Shown: piece by piece, positions 36,906 to 44,972 of the stretch | How positions within the stretch are numbered: the stretch's first letter is position 1 | Layout of the letters: every line of letters starts with the position of its first letter | Assembly: GCF_036053395.1 (NCBI RefSeq) | Contig: NZ_CP107942.1 | Span: 4,988,501-5,052,500 of the forward strand | Direction: 5' to 3' | Origin: Actinoplanes sp. NBC_00393 | GTDB taxonomy: Bacteria; Actinomycetota; Actinomycetes; Mycobacteriales; Micromonosporaceae | DNA length: 64,000 nucleotides | Position numbers and translations under genes: made by a program | The notes under the pieces: model-generated | What the model was told of the DNA's origin: nothing | What the model saw: only the letters and a program-made list of their open reading frames with translations | Databases searched by the model: none

Positions 36906-38302
36906 CCATCCTGATCAAGGGCGGGACCGTGGTGGGCCCGACCGGCGCGGTGAAAAGCGATGTCCTGATCGACGGCGAGACGATCGCGGCGATCTTCGCG
37001 CCCGGCCAGGCACCTCAAGTCGAGAACACCATCGACGCCACCGGGAAGTACGTCATCCCGGGCGCCGTCGACGCGCACACCCACATGGAGCTCCCGTTCG
37101 GCGGCACCCACGCCAGCGACACCTTCGACACCGGCACCAAGGCGGCCGCGATCGGCGGGACGACCACGATCGTCGACTTCGCCGTGCAGCGCTACGGCGA
37201 GGTGGTGCAGGACGGCCTGGCCGCCTGGCACGCCAAGGCCGAGGGCAACTGCCACATCGACTACGCCTTCCACATGATCCTCGGCGGGGTCGACGACGAG
37301 TCGCTCAAGGCGATGGACCAACTCGTCTCCTCCGAGGGCATCAGCAGTTTCAAGCTGTTCATGGCGTACCCCGGGGTGTTCTACTCCGATGACGGCCAGA
37401 TCCTGCGGGCCATGCAGAAGGCCCGCGACAACGGTGCCATGATCATGATGCACGCGGAGAACGGCCCGGCCATCGACGTGCTGGTCAAGCAGGCCCTGGA
37501 GCGCGGCGAGACGGACCCGATCCACCACGGCCTGACCCGCCCGCAGGAGCTGGAGGCCGAAGCCACCAGCCGGGCCATCTGGCTGGCGAGCGTCGCCGCC
37601 GACTGCCCGCTCTACATCGTGCATCTGTCCGCTTCGAAGGCGTTGGAGCAAGTGGCCGCGGCACGGAACAACGGCCGCAATGTGTTCGCCGAGACCTGCC
37701 CGCAATACCTCTACCTGACCCTGGAGGACCAGCTCGGCGCAACCGGTTTCGAGGGCGCCAAGTGGGTCTGCTCGACGCCGCTGCGCAGCAAGCACGAATC
37801 GCACCGGGCGGATCTCTGGCAGGGCCTGCGCACCAACGACCTGTCGGTGGTGTCGACCGATCACTGCCCGTTCTGTTTCAAGGACCAGAAGGAGCTGGGC
37901 CTCGGCGACTTCTCCAAGATCCCGAACGGGATCGGCAGCGTCGAACACCGGGTGGACCTGCTCTACCAGGGCGTCGTCGACAAGAAGCTGTCGCTGAGCC
38001 GCTGGGTCGAGACGATCGCCACCACCCCGGCGCGGATGTTCGGTCTCTATCCGAAGAAGGGGATCATCGCGCCCGGCTCGGACGCCGACATCGTGCTCTA
38101 CGACCCGAACGGGCGGACCCGGATCAGCGTCGAGACGCACCACATGAACATGGACCACTCCGCCTGGGAGGGCTGGGAGATCGACGGCAAGGTCGACACC
38201 GTCCTGTCCCGCGGCGAGGTGATCGCGTCCGGTGGCGAGTACACCGGGCGGGCCGGCCGCGGCCGGTATCTCAAGCGCGGGCTCAGCGACTACCTGCTCT
38301 AA
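36902..38302 (+). CDS. hydA: Dihydropyrimidinase / D-hydantoinase
   Basis: 466 residues starting at GTG 36902, overlapping the previous stop by 4 bp. It is an amidohydrolase with metal site DAHTHMELPFGG, the carboxylated Lys region SSFKLFMAYPG, MHAENG, YIVHLSASKAL and STDHCPF, the usual order for dinuclear zinc cyclic amidases. It opens 5,6-dihydrouracil, dihydrothymine or 5-substituted hydantoins to the N-carbamoyl amino acid. The product feeds the neighbouring ureidopropionase. Confidence 0.93.
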   Translation: MTILIKGGTVVGPTGAVKSDVLIDGETIAAIFAPGQAPQVENTIDATGKYVIPGAVDAHTHMELPFGGTHASDTFDTGTKAAAIGGTTTIVDFAVQRYGEVVQDGLAAWHAKAEGNCHIDYAFHMILGGVDDESLKAMDQLVSSEGISSFKLFMAYPGVFYSDDGQILRAMQKARDNGAMIMMHAENGPAIDVLVKQALERGETDPIHHGLTRPQELEAEATSRAIWLASVAADCPLYIVHLSASKALEQVAAARNNGRNVFAETCPQYLYLTLEDQLGATGFEGAKWVCSTPLRSKHESHRADLWQGLRTNDLSVVSTDHCPFCFKDQKELGLGDFSKIPNGIGSVEHRVDLLYQGVVDKKLSLSRWVETIATTPARMFGLYPKKGIIAPGSDADIVLYDPNGRTRISVETHHMNMDHSAWEGWEIDGKVDTVLSRGEVIASGGEYTGRAGRGRYLKRGLSDYLL

Positions 38303-38311
38303 GGGGCCCAG

Positions 38312-39307
38312 ATGGACATAGGTGTAGTGCTCCAGAACGACCCACCGGCACTCGAAGTGGTCGAGTGGGCGAAGAAGGCCGAGGCGGCCGGCTTCAGTCA
38401 CTTCTGGACGTTCGACTCACACGTGCTCTGGCAGGAGCCGTTCGTCGTCTACTCGGCGATCCTCGGCGCGACCGAACGGATCGTCGTCGGCCCGATGGTG
38501 ACCAACCCGGGCACCCGGGACTGGACGGTCACCGCCTCGCTGTTCGCGACGCTCAACGAGATGTACGGCAACCGCACGATCTGCGGCATCGGCCGCGGCG
38601 ACTCGGCGCTGCGCGTCCTCGGTCTCACCCCACAGACATTGGGCCAGCTCCGCGAGAGCGTCCAGGTGATCAAAGGGCTGGGCAACGGCCAGAGAGTCAC
38701 GGTACGCGGAAACGAGATCCAGTTCGCCTGGGCGCCGGACAGTCGCCTCGAGGTCTGGGTCGCTGCTTACGGCCCGAAAGCGCTCGCGCTGACCGGGGAG
38801 GTGGGCGACGGCTACATCCTGCAGCTCGCCGACCCGGACATCGCCGAGTGGATGATCACCGCCGTAAGAAATGCCGCCGCCGCCAAAGGCCGGGACCCGG
38901 ACGCGATCAAGTTCTGTGTGGCCGCGCCGGCGTACGTCGGTGACGACCTCGCACACCAGCGGGACCAGACCCGCTGGTTCGGCGGCATGGTCGGCAACCA
39001 CGTGGCCGACATCGTGGCCCGCTACGGCGGCAGCGGCGCGGTCCCGCAGGCGCTGACCGACTACATCAAGGCCCGCGAGGGCTACGACTACTCCGAACAC
39101 GGCCGGGCCGGCAACACCCACACCACGTTCGTGCCGGACGAGATCGTCGACCGGTTCTGCGTGCTCGGCCCGGTGGAGAACCATGTGAAACGGTTGCAGG
39201 AGCTGAAGTCGCTGGGCGTCGACCAGTTCGCGGTCTACCTGCAGCACGACGCCAAGGAGGAGACCCTCGCCGCGTACGGCGAGCACATCATCCCGGCGTT
39301 CGGATGA
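38312..39307 (+). CDS. LLM-class (F420-dependent type) flavin oxidoreductase, TIGR03842-like
   Basis: 331 residues, luciferase-like TIM barrel: MDIGVVLQNDPP start, AEAAGFSHFWTFDSH, VVGPMVTNPGTRDWTVTASLFATLNEMYGNRTICGIGRGDSA and WVAAYGPKALALTGEVGDGYI. The sequence matches the LLM subgroup commonly found beside dihydropyrimidinase genes in actinobacteria. Nine bp after hydA and overlapping the next ABC gene, so it belongs to the pathway. It may use F420 or FMN to reduce or oxygenate the pyrimidine (or hydantoin) substrate; no dihydropyrimidine dehydrogenase gene is in the window to do that step. The reaction is unproven. Confidence 0.85.
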   Translation: MDIGVVLQNDPPALEVVEWAKKAEAAGFSHFWTFDSHVLWQEPFVVYSAILGATERIVVGPMVTNPGTRDWTVTASLFATLNEMYGNRTICGIGRGDSALRVLGLTPQTLGQLRESVQVIKGLGNGQRVTVRGNEIQFAWAPDSRLEVWVAAYGPKALALTGEVGDGYILQLADPDIAEWMITAVRNAAAAKGRDPDAIKFCVAAPAYVGDDLAHQRDQTRWFGGMVGNHVADIVARYGGSGAVPQALTDYIKAREGYDYSEHGRAGNTHTTFVPDEIVDRFCVLGPVENHVKRLQELKSLGVDQFAVYLQHDAKEETLAAYGEHIIPAFG

Positions 39308-40146
39308 GGAGGGCCCTCGCGGTTCTCGCCGGGCTGCTGGTGGCTGCCCTGGTCTGGGAGGGCTACAAGGCGGTCGGCAACCCCGAGGGGACGGTGCTGT
39401 TCGGCGTGCGGGTGCTCCCGCGCGCCGACGACCTCTCCATGCCGCACCTTTGGACGATCGCCGAGCGGCTCGGGGCGCCCGAGCTGACCGGCGGCCGTCC
39501 GGTGTGGCTGGTCGTCCTCGAGGCGTGCCTGTTCACTCTGGGGATCACGGCCGTCGGCTTCCTCGCCGGCGCCGTGGTCGGGCTCGCCCTGGCGGTGGCG
39601 ATGCAGCGCTTCCGGATCGTGGAGCGCGGGCTTCTGCCGTACGTCATCCTCTCTCAGACCGTGCCCCTGGTGGCGCTCGCGCCGCTGATCGCCGGCTGGG
39701 GCGGCACGATCATGCCGCCCTGGGCGACGGTCGCGGTGATCGCCGCCTACCTGGCCTTCTTCCCGGTCGCCGTGGGCATGCTGCGCGGCCTGCAGTCGCC
39801 GGGCACGGCCGGCGTCGAGCTGATGCGCAGCTACGCCGCCGGCTGGTGGCGCACGCTGGTGAAGCTGCGCTTCCCCGCGGCGCTGCCCTATCTGTTCCCG
39901 GCGCTGCGCCTGGCCGGCGCGGCCGCGGTGGTCGGCGCGGTGGTCGGGGAGATCTCCACCGGTACGCGTGGCGGCATCGGCCGCCTGATCATCGAGTACT
40001 CGCGGGAGGCCACCTCGGACCCCGCCAAGGTCTACACGGCCATGCTCGGCGCGGCGCTGCTCGGCCTGCTGGTGGCGGCCGCCGTCACTCTGCTGGAGGT
40101 GCCGCTGATGCGGCACCGGCGTCACGTGGAGGTGGTGACCCTATGA
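39304..40146 (+). CDS. ABC transporter permease (SsuC/ThiX type)
   Basis: 280 residues, about six membrane helices. The coupling EAA-like loop is seen as ELMRSYAAGWWRTLVKLRFPAALPYLFPALR. The extended loop after the first helix (VRVLPRADDLSMPHLW) is longer than in the second permease. ATG overlaps the LLM stop by 4 bp. With the ATPase and second permease it makes a heterodimeric importer. Confidence 0.88.
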   Translation: MRRALAVLAGLLVAALVWEGYKAVGNPEGTVLFGVRVLPRADDLSMPHLWTIAERLGAPELTGGRPVWLVVLEACLFTLGITAVGFLAGAVVGLALAVAMQRFRIVERGLLPYVILSQTVPLVALAPLIAGWGGTIMPPWATVAVIAAYLAFFPVAVGMLRGLQSPGTAGVELMRSYAAGWWRTLVKLRFPAALPYLFPALRLAGAAAVVGAVVGEISTGTRGGIGRLIIEYSREATSDPAKVYTAMLGAALLGLLVAAAVTLLEVPLMRHRRHVEVVTL

Positions 40147-40901
40147 GCGCTGTGGTCGTGGACCAGGTGACGAAGGTCTTCAACCAGGGCCGGCCGGATG
40201 AAGTCACCGCGCTGTCCGAGGTGGACCTCGCCGTGGGTGACGGCGAGTTCGTGTCGCTGATCGGGCCGTCCGGGTGCGGCAAGAGCACCCTGCTGCGCCT
40301 GATCGCCGACCTGATCGAGCCGACCACCGGCACGGTCACCGTGGCGGACCGGCCGGCCGCGCAGGCCCGCCGCGAGCAGGAGTACGGCATCGCCTTCCAG
40401 CAGGCCGGCCTCTTCGAGTGGCGGACCGTGCGCCGCAACGTCGAACTGCCCCTGGAACTGCGCGGCATCGGCCGGGCCGAGCGCCGGGCCAAGGCCGAGG
40501 AGATGCTGGAACTGGTCGGTCTGGCCGACTTCGCCGGGCACTACCCGGGCCAGCTCTCCGGCGGCATGCAGCAGCGGGTCGCGATCGCCCGGGCGCTGGC
40601 CGTGCAGCCGCCGCTGCTGCTGATGGACGAGCCGTTCGGCGCGCTCGACGAGATGACCCGGGAACGGCTGCAGTCCGAGCTGCTCGCCATCTGCGCCAAG
40701 ACCCGGACCAGCACCGTCTTCGTCACCCACTCGATCTCCGAGGCGGTGTTCCTCTCCGACCGGGTGGTGGTGATGTCGGCCCGCCCCGGCCGGATCACCG
40801 CGTCGATCGAGGTGAACCTGCCGTCCCGGGACGAGGCCGGCCGGCAGTCCCCGGTCTACTTCGACAAGATCACCGAGGTACGGAAGGCGCTGCGCGGATG
40901 A
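40143..40901 (+). CDS. ABC transporter ATP-binding protein
   Basis: 252 residues from ATG 40143 (4-bp overlap with the permease). Walker A GPSGCGKST, Q-loop FQQAGLFEW, signature LSGGMQQRVAIARAL, Walker B LLLMDEPFGALDE and the switch His in VFVTHSISEA. It belongs to the taurine/nitrate/HMP importer group. It powers uptake by the two neighbouring permeases. Confidence 0.93.
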   Translation: MSAVVVDQVTKVFNQGRPDEVTALSEVDLAVGDGEFVSLIGPSGCGKSTLLRLIADLIEPTTGTVTVADRPAAQARREQEYGIAFQQAGLFEWRTVRRNVELPLELRGIGRAERRAKAEEMLELVGLADFAGHYPGQLSGGMQQRVAIARALAVQPPLLLMDEPFGALDEMTRERLQSELLAICAKTRTSTVFVTHSISEAVFLSDRVVVMSARPGRITASIEVNLPSRDEAGRQSPVYFDKITEVRKALRG

Positions 40902-41653
40902 AGCGCCTGCTGCCGCCGGTGATCGCCGGGATCCTCGCGCTGGTCCTCTGGGAGCTGACCGTCACGCTCGGCCGGGTCGCCCCGTTCATCCTGCCCGCCC
41001 CCACGGCGATCTGGCGCGAGCTGGTCGCGCAGCGCGGCAACGTCTGGGAGGCGGCCCTGGCCAGCGGCGCCAACGCCCTGGTCGGCCTGATCGCCGGCAG
41101 CCTCCTGGCCATCCTGGCCGCCCTCGCGGCCAGCCGGTTCCAGGTGCTCGGCGAAGTCTCGATCCCGTTCGCCGCGGTGATCAGCGCGCTGCCGATCATC
41201 GCGCTCGCCCCGATCCTCAACAACATGTTCGAGTCGACCAGCAGCGTCCCCCGCCGACTGGTCACCGCGATCGTCGTCTTCTTCCCGGTCTTCCTGAACA
41301 CGCTGCGCGGCCTGCGCGAGGTGAACCCGGTCCACCAGGAGCTGATGCACACGTACGCGGCCGGCGGCTGGACCTTCGCCCGCAAGGTCCGCCTGCCCGG
41401 CGCGCTCCCCCATCTCTTCACCGGTCTGCGGCAGGCGTCGTCGCTGGCCGTGATCGCCGCGGTCGTCGCCGAGTACTTCGGCGGACTGCAGGACGGGCTC
41501 GGCGCGCGGATCACCTCCGCGGCCGCGTTCACCGCGTACCCCCGTGCCTGGGCCTTCGTGGCCGGCGCCTGCCTCCTCGGACTCACCTTCTACCTGGTCA
41601 CGCTCCTGCTGGAGCGCCTGGCCATGCCGTGGAAAACACGCCTGATCGACTAG
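40898..41653 (+). CDS. ABC transporter permease, second subunit
   Basis: 251 residues, about six helices; coupling loop ELMHTYAAGGWTFARKVRLPGALPHLFTGLRQ. ATG overlaps the ATPase stop by 4 bp. Distinct from the first permease in length and loop, so the pore is a heterodimer. Confidence 0.88.
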   Translation: MKRLLPPVIAGILALVLWELTVTLGRVAPFILPAPTAIWRELVAQRGNVWEAALASGANALVGLIAGSLLAILAALAASRFQVLGEVSIPFAAVISALPIIALAPILNNMFESTSSVPRRLVTAIVVFFPVFLNTLRGLREVNPVHQELMHTYAAGGWTFARKVRLPGALPHLFTGLRQASSLAVIAAVVAEYFGGLQDGLGARITSAAAFTAYPRAWAFVAGACLLGLTFYLVTLLLERLAMPWKTRLID

Positions 41654-41661
41654 GGGTTCCT

Positions 41662-42786
41662 ATGCGACGTCTCCTTCTCGCCTCCCTACTTCTCCTTGCC
41701 GCGTGCGGCACCGCCGACACGCCCAGCACACCGGCCCCGGGCGGCAGCGGCGCCCTCACCCCGATCAAGCTGCAGCTGCAGTGGTTCTACCAGGCCCAGT
41801 TCGGCGGCTACATCGCCGCGGTGGACCAGGGCTTCTACAAGGAGCAGGGGCTCGACGTCACGCTGCTCGAAGGCGGCGTCGACATCGTCCCGCAGACCGT
41901 GCTCGCCCAGGGCAAGGCCGACTACGCGGTGGCCTGGGTGCCGAAGGCGCTCGCCTCCCGCGAGCAGGGCGCCGGCATCACCGACGTCGCGCAGATCTTC
42001 GCCCGCTCCGGCACCTACCAGGTGGCCTGGGCGGACAGCGGCATCAAGACGGCCGCCGACCTGAAGGGCAAGAAGGTCGGCAACTGGGGCTTCGGCAACG
42101 AGTTCGAGCTGTTCGCCGGGATGACCAAGGCCGGCCTCGACCCGGGCAAGGACGTCACCCTGGTGCAGCAGCAGTTCGACATGCAGGCGCTGCTGAAGAA
42201 GGAGATCGACGCCGCCCAGGCGATGAGCTACAACGAGTACGCCCAGCTGCTCGAGGCGAAGAACCCGGCGACCGGCAAGCTCTACACCCCCGAGGACTTC
42301 TCGATCATCGACTGGAAGACCGAGGGTTCGTCGATGCTGCAGGACGCGGTCTGGGCGAACACCGAGAAGCTCAACGATCCCGCCTACCAGCAGCAGACCG
42401 TGAAGTTCCTGACCGCCACCATCAAGGGCTGGGCGTTCTGCCGGGACAACGCGGAGAAGTGCCGTGACCTGGTCGTCGCCAAGGGCTCGAAGCTCGGCAA
42501 GAGCCATCAGCTCTGGCAGATGAACGAGACCAACAAGCTGGTCTGGCCGGCCGCCGGCGCCGGCATCGGCGTGATCGACGAGGCGGCCTGGAAGCAGACC
42601 GTGGACATCTCGCAGACCACGAAGAACCAGACCGGCGACACGGTGCTGACCAAGGCCCCGGAGGGTCTGGCGTACACGAACGACTACATCAACCAGGCGA
42701 TCGAGCAGGCCAAGGCCGCCGGCATCGACGTGACCGGCACGTCGTTCCAGCCGGCGACCGTGACCCTGTCCGAGGGCGGCGCTTGA
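41662..42786 (+). CDS. NMT1/ThiY-like substrate-binding lipoprotein of the importer
   Basis: 374 residues from ATG 41662. Lipoprotein signal LLLASLLLLAACG (lipobox LAAC). The mature part begins IKLQLQWFYQAQFGGYIAAVDQGFYKEQGLDVTLLEGG, the opening of NMT1/THI5-like proteins that bind hydroxymethylpyrimidine or related rings. Given its operon it probably captures a pyrimidine, hydantoin or ureido compound at the outer face of the membrane. It is the last gene of the operon; the next gene converges with one base between stops. Confidence 0.9.
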   Translation: MRRLLLASLLLLAACGTADTPSTPAPGGSGALTPIKLQLQWFYQAQFGGYIAAVDQGFYKEQGLDVTLLEGGVDIVPQTVLAQGKADYAVAWVPKALASREQGAGITDVAQIFARSGTYQVAWADSGIKTAADLKGKKVGNWGFGNEFELFAGMTKAGLDPGKDVTLVQQQFDMQALLKKEIDAAQAMSYNEYAQLLEAKNPATGKLYTPEDFSIIDWKTEGSSMLQDAVWANTEKLNDPAYQQQTVKFLTATIKGWAFCRDNAEKCRDLVVAKGSKLGKSHQLWQMNETNKLVWPAAGAGIGVIDEAAWKQTVDISQTTKNQTGDTVLTKAPEGLAYTNDYINQAIEQAKAAGIDVTGTSFQPATVTLSEGGA

Positions 42787-42787
42787 G

Positions 42788-43561
42788 TTAAATAGGGATC
42801 AGCCGGGCGGCAAGGGCGACCGCGGTCAGGTCGCCCTTGCGCAGCTTCTCGGCCGCGTCCTTCTCGCCGAGGCCTTCCAGGCGCACCGCGGACGCGTCGA
42901 TCAGCGCGTCCTCCCCGGCCAGCAGGCGGCGCGCGATGCGCGACTGGGCCGGGCTCAACTCGGCGTACGCGCAGCGGTCCAGCGCGGCGACCGTCTCCTC
43001 GTCGAGCTCGCCGTTCATCGCCCGCTCCGTGACGATTTTGATCAGCCAGGCCGGCCACCAGCTGTACTTGCCGATCACCTGACCGGAGTGCAGGGCGGCG
43101 GCCGGCGGATGGCCGTGGGCGAGCATCTTGACCGCGACGTCGCCGTCGAACCGCTCCATCCGCAGGGCGCCGACGAAGACCCGCAGGATCGACTGGGTCT
43201 TGACGAACTCCTCGGCCTCGTTGGCCGCCTCACCGAGGCGGCCTTCGAGCAGATGGCAGAGCGCGTACGCCTCCCTCAGCTCGAACTGCTCGCCGGAGCG
43301 CTCGCCGAGCCGCTCCACCGTCGCCACCAGCCGCTCGACGCCCTTGCGGGCCCGGTCGGCCAGCTCCTCGGCGTTCGGCTTGTTGAGGTGCCGTACCACG
43401 ATGTCCGCGGCGATCTCCGCCTCCCGCCGCAGCAACGGCGACGAGATCTTGGCGGTGATCAGGTCACCCAGACCCTCGGTCAGGTACGCGGTGTCGAACC
43501 GGTCGGAGGCCTCTAGGAACTGCGCCCACCAGGACGCCGGGTGTCTCCGCTGTTGTGTCAC
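42788..43561 (-). CDS. Alpha-helical protein of unknown function
   Basis: 257 residues from GTG 43561 (a TTG directly before it is the alternative). Soluble and helical; motifs seen are SPLLRREAEIAADIVVRHLNKPNAEELADRAR and HGHPPAAALHSGQVIGKYSWWPAWLIKI. No cofactor or catalytic pattern recognised, no signal peptide. Confidence 0.7.
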   Translation of the reverse strand: MTQQRRHPASWWAQFLEASDRFDTAYLTEGLGDLITAKISSPLLRREAEIAADIVVRHLNKPNAEELADRARKGVERLVATVERLGERSGEQFELREAYALCHLLEGRLGEAANEAEEFVKTQSILRVFVGALRMERFDGDVAVKMLAHGHPPAAALHSGQVIGKYSWWPAWLIKIVTERAMNGELDEETVAALDRCAYAELSPAQSRIARRLLAGEDALIDASAVRLEGLGEKDAAEKLRKGDLTAVALAARLIPI

Positions 43562-43614
43562 CAACTAAGCGTGACGGACCGATTACGCTCCGGCAAAGGA
43601 TTCGGGTTATGGGA

Positions 43615-44475
43615 CTACTCACGACCGGTTTTCGTCAGCTGCCGCGGGTCCAGCAGGCCGCCCTTCACCACGGTCCGGCTCAGCGGGCGGGTGAGCGCGG
43701 CCAGCCGCAGGCAGCCCTCCTCGCCCAGCACCCGGTACGCCGGCTCGGCCAGCCGATCGGTGGTCGCCTCCAGATCGGCCCGCAGGCGCCGGCCCTGATC
43801 GGTGAGCCCGTTCTCGTCGAGCAGGCCCCGGGCCCGGAGGTCCTCGGCCGCGGCCGCCCACGCGTCACGGGTCCAACCGCGGGTCGGGCGCAGGAACCGC
43901 TCGTCGATCTCGCCGCTGGCGACGTGCAGCACGATCGCCTCCAGCCCGGTGATGCCGGCCGTCAGCAGCGCCGCCACGTGCCCGTCGCCGCGGAACTCGC
44001 GGAGCAGCATCTGCGCGTGGAACAGCACCAGGTGCGGCTGCTCCGGCCAGGGCAGCTCGGCGTGCGCGGCGAACAGCGGGCGCCCCTGCGGCCACTGCCC
44101 GGCCGCCAGCGCCGCGGTGCGGGCCAGCTCGGCGGCCTCGGCCATCTCCGGCCCGGCGACGACGTCAGCGCCGAGGCCGCGGGTCAGGGCGGCGTCCGCG
44201 GCGTCGAGCCGGGCGGCCACCATCGCGGCCGGGGTGGTCCGCTCCCACACGGCCGGCAGGATCCGGGCCACCAGGGCCGGGTTGAAGTTGTAGAAGGTGG
44301 CGGTGACGATGCCCGGGCCGACCGGGCCGAACGCGGCGCCCCGGGAGGCGAAGTAGCCGGCCGAGGCGTCCACGCCGCACGCCGCGTACCGCTCGGCGGC
44401 CTCGGGCACGAAATACACCAGCGCGTGCAGCGGCTCGGTGACCCGCCAGGCCAGGCGGTACGGACTCTCGGTCAT
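43615..44475 (-). CDS. SCO6745-family (SalK-like) winged-helix protein
   Basis: 286 residues from ATG 44475. Features typical of the SCO6745/SalK group: LHALVYFVPEAAERYAACGVD, GYFASRGAAFGPVGPGIVTATFYNFNPALV, and a C-terminal winged-helix half (LRARGLLDENGLTDQGRRLRADLEATTDRLAEPAY). Its role is unknown although some members sit in antibiotic clusters. ATG overlaps the previous gene stop (4 bp). Confidence 0.85.
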   Translation of the reverse strand: MTESPYRLAWRVTEPLHALVYFVPEAAERYAACGVDASAGYFASRGAAFGPVGPGIVTATFYNFNPALVARILPAVWERTTPAAMVAARLDAADAALTRGLGADVVAGPEMAEAAELARTAALAAGQWPQGRPLFAAHAELPWPEQPHLVLFHAQMLLREFRGDGHVAALLTAGITGLEAIVLHVASGEIDERFLRPTRGWTRDAWAAAAEDLRARGLLDENGLTDQGRRLRADLEATTDRLAEPAYRVLGEEGCLRLAALTRPLSRTVVKGGLLDPRQLTKTGRE

Positions 44476-44957
44476 GACGGCTCCCAGGGCAGCTCTTCGA
44501 TCTCTGCCGCGGACACTACCGTCCCGGAGTGCTGCGGCGGAGGGCGCTCGGCGACCGTCCGCCACCGGCCGGACTGCCGCGCCGCCTCCCGGACGACCAG
44601 GTGCACCGGCAGCGGGGGCGGCATGAACGGGCCGGTTCCCCAGCGCACCCAGATGGCGACCCGGCCGGCCTCCGCCTCGGCGAGCAGCTTGTCGACCGTA
44701 CGCTGCCGGTCCAGGCGGTCCACCTCGATCGCGATCGGGGCGGCGCCGGGACGGGCGCAGGCGACGTCCAGCACCGAGTTGCCGCGCAGCGGGGGCGGCA
44801 GCGGGAAGACGCTGGGCGCCCGCCTATAGACCCGCCAGCCCTGGGCGGCGCCCCACTCCGCGACCGCGTCCACGATCCGGGCGGTCGCCTGGTCCGCGGT
44901 CAGGTCGGCGAAGGTGAGCCGGTCCAGCCACGCTTCGAGAGAGTGCGCGGGGTCCAC
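44472..44957 (-). CDS. Conserved-looking protein of unknown function, coupled to the SCO6745-family gene
   Basis: 161 residues from GTG. N-terminal helical part (FADLTADQATARIVDAVAEWGAAQGW), then NSVLDVACARPGAAPIAIEVDRLDRQRTVDKLLAEAEAGRVAIWVRWG. The D...IEVD pattern resembles a PD-(D/E)XK nuclease core but lacks a clear Lys after the acidic pair, so I do not call it a nuclease. Confidence 0.65.
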   Translation of the reverse strand: MDPAHSLEAWLDRLTFADLTADQATARIVDAVAEWGAAQGWRVYRRAPSVFPLPPPLRGNSVLDVACARPGAAPIAIEVDRLDRQRTVDKLLAEAEAGRVAIWVRWGTGPFMPPPLPVHLVVREAARQSGRWRTVAERPPPQHSGTVVSAAEIEELPWEPS

Positions 44958-44972
44958 CGCCGTACCTTAACG

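Noticed and set aside
44472..44957. PD-(D/E)XK nuclease
   Set aside because: Only part of the motif can be seen and the catalytic lysine is not evident.
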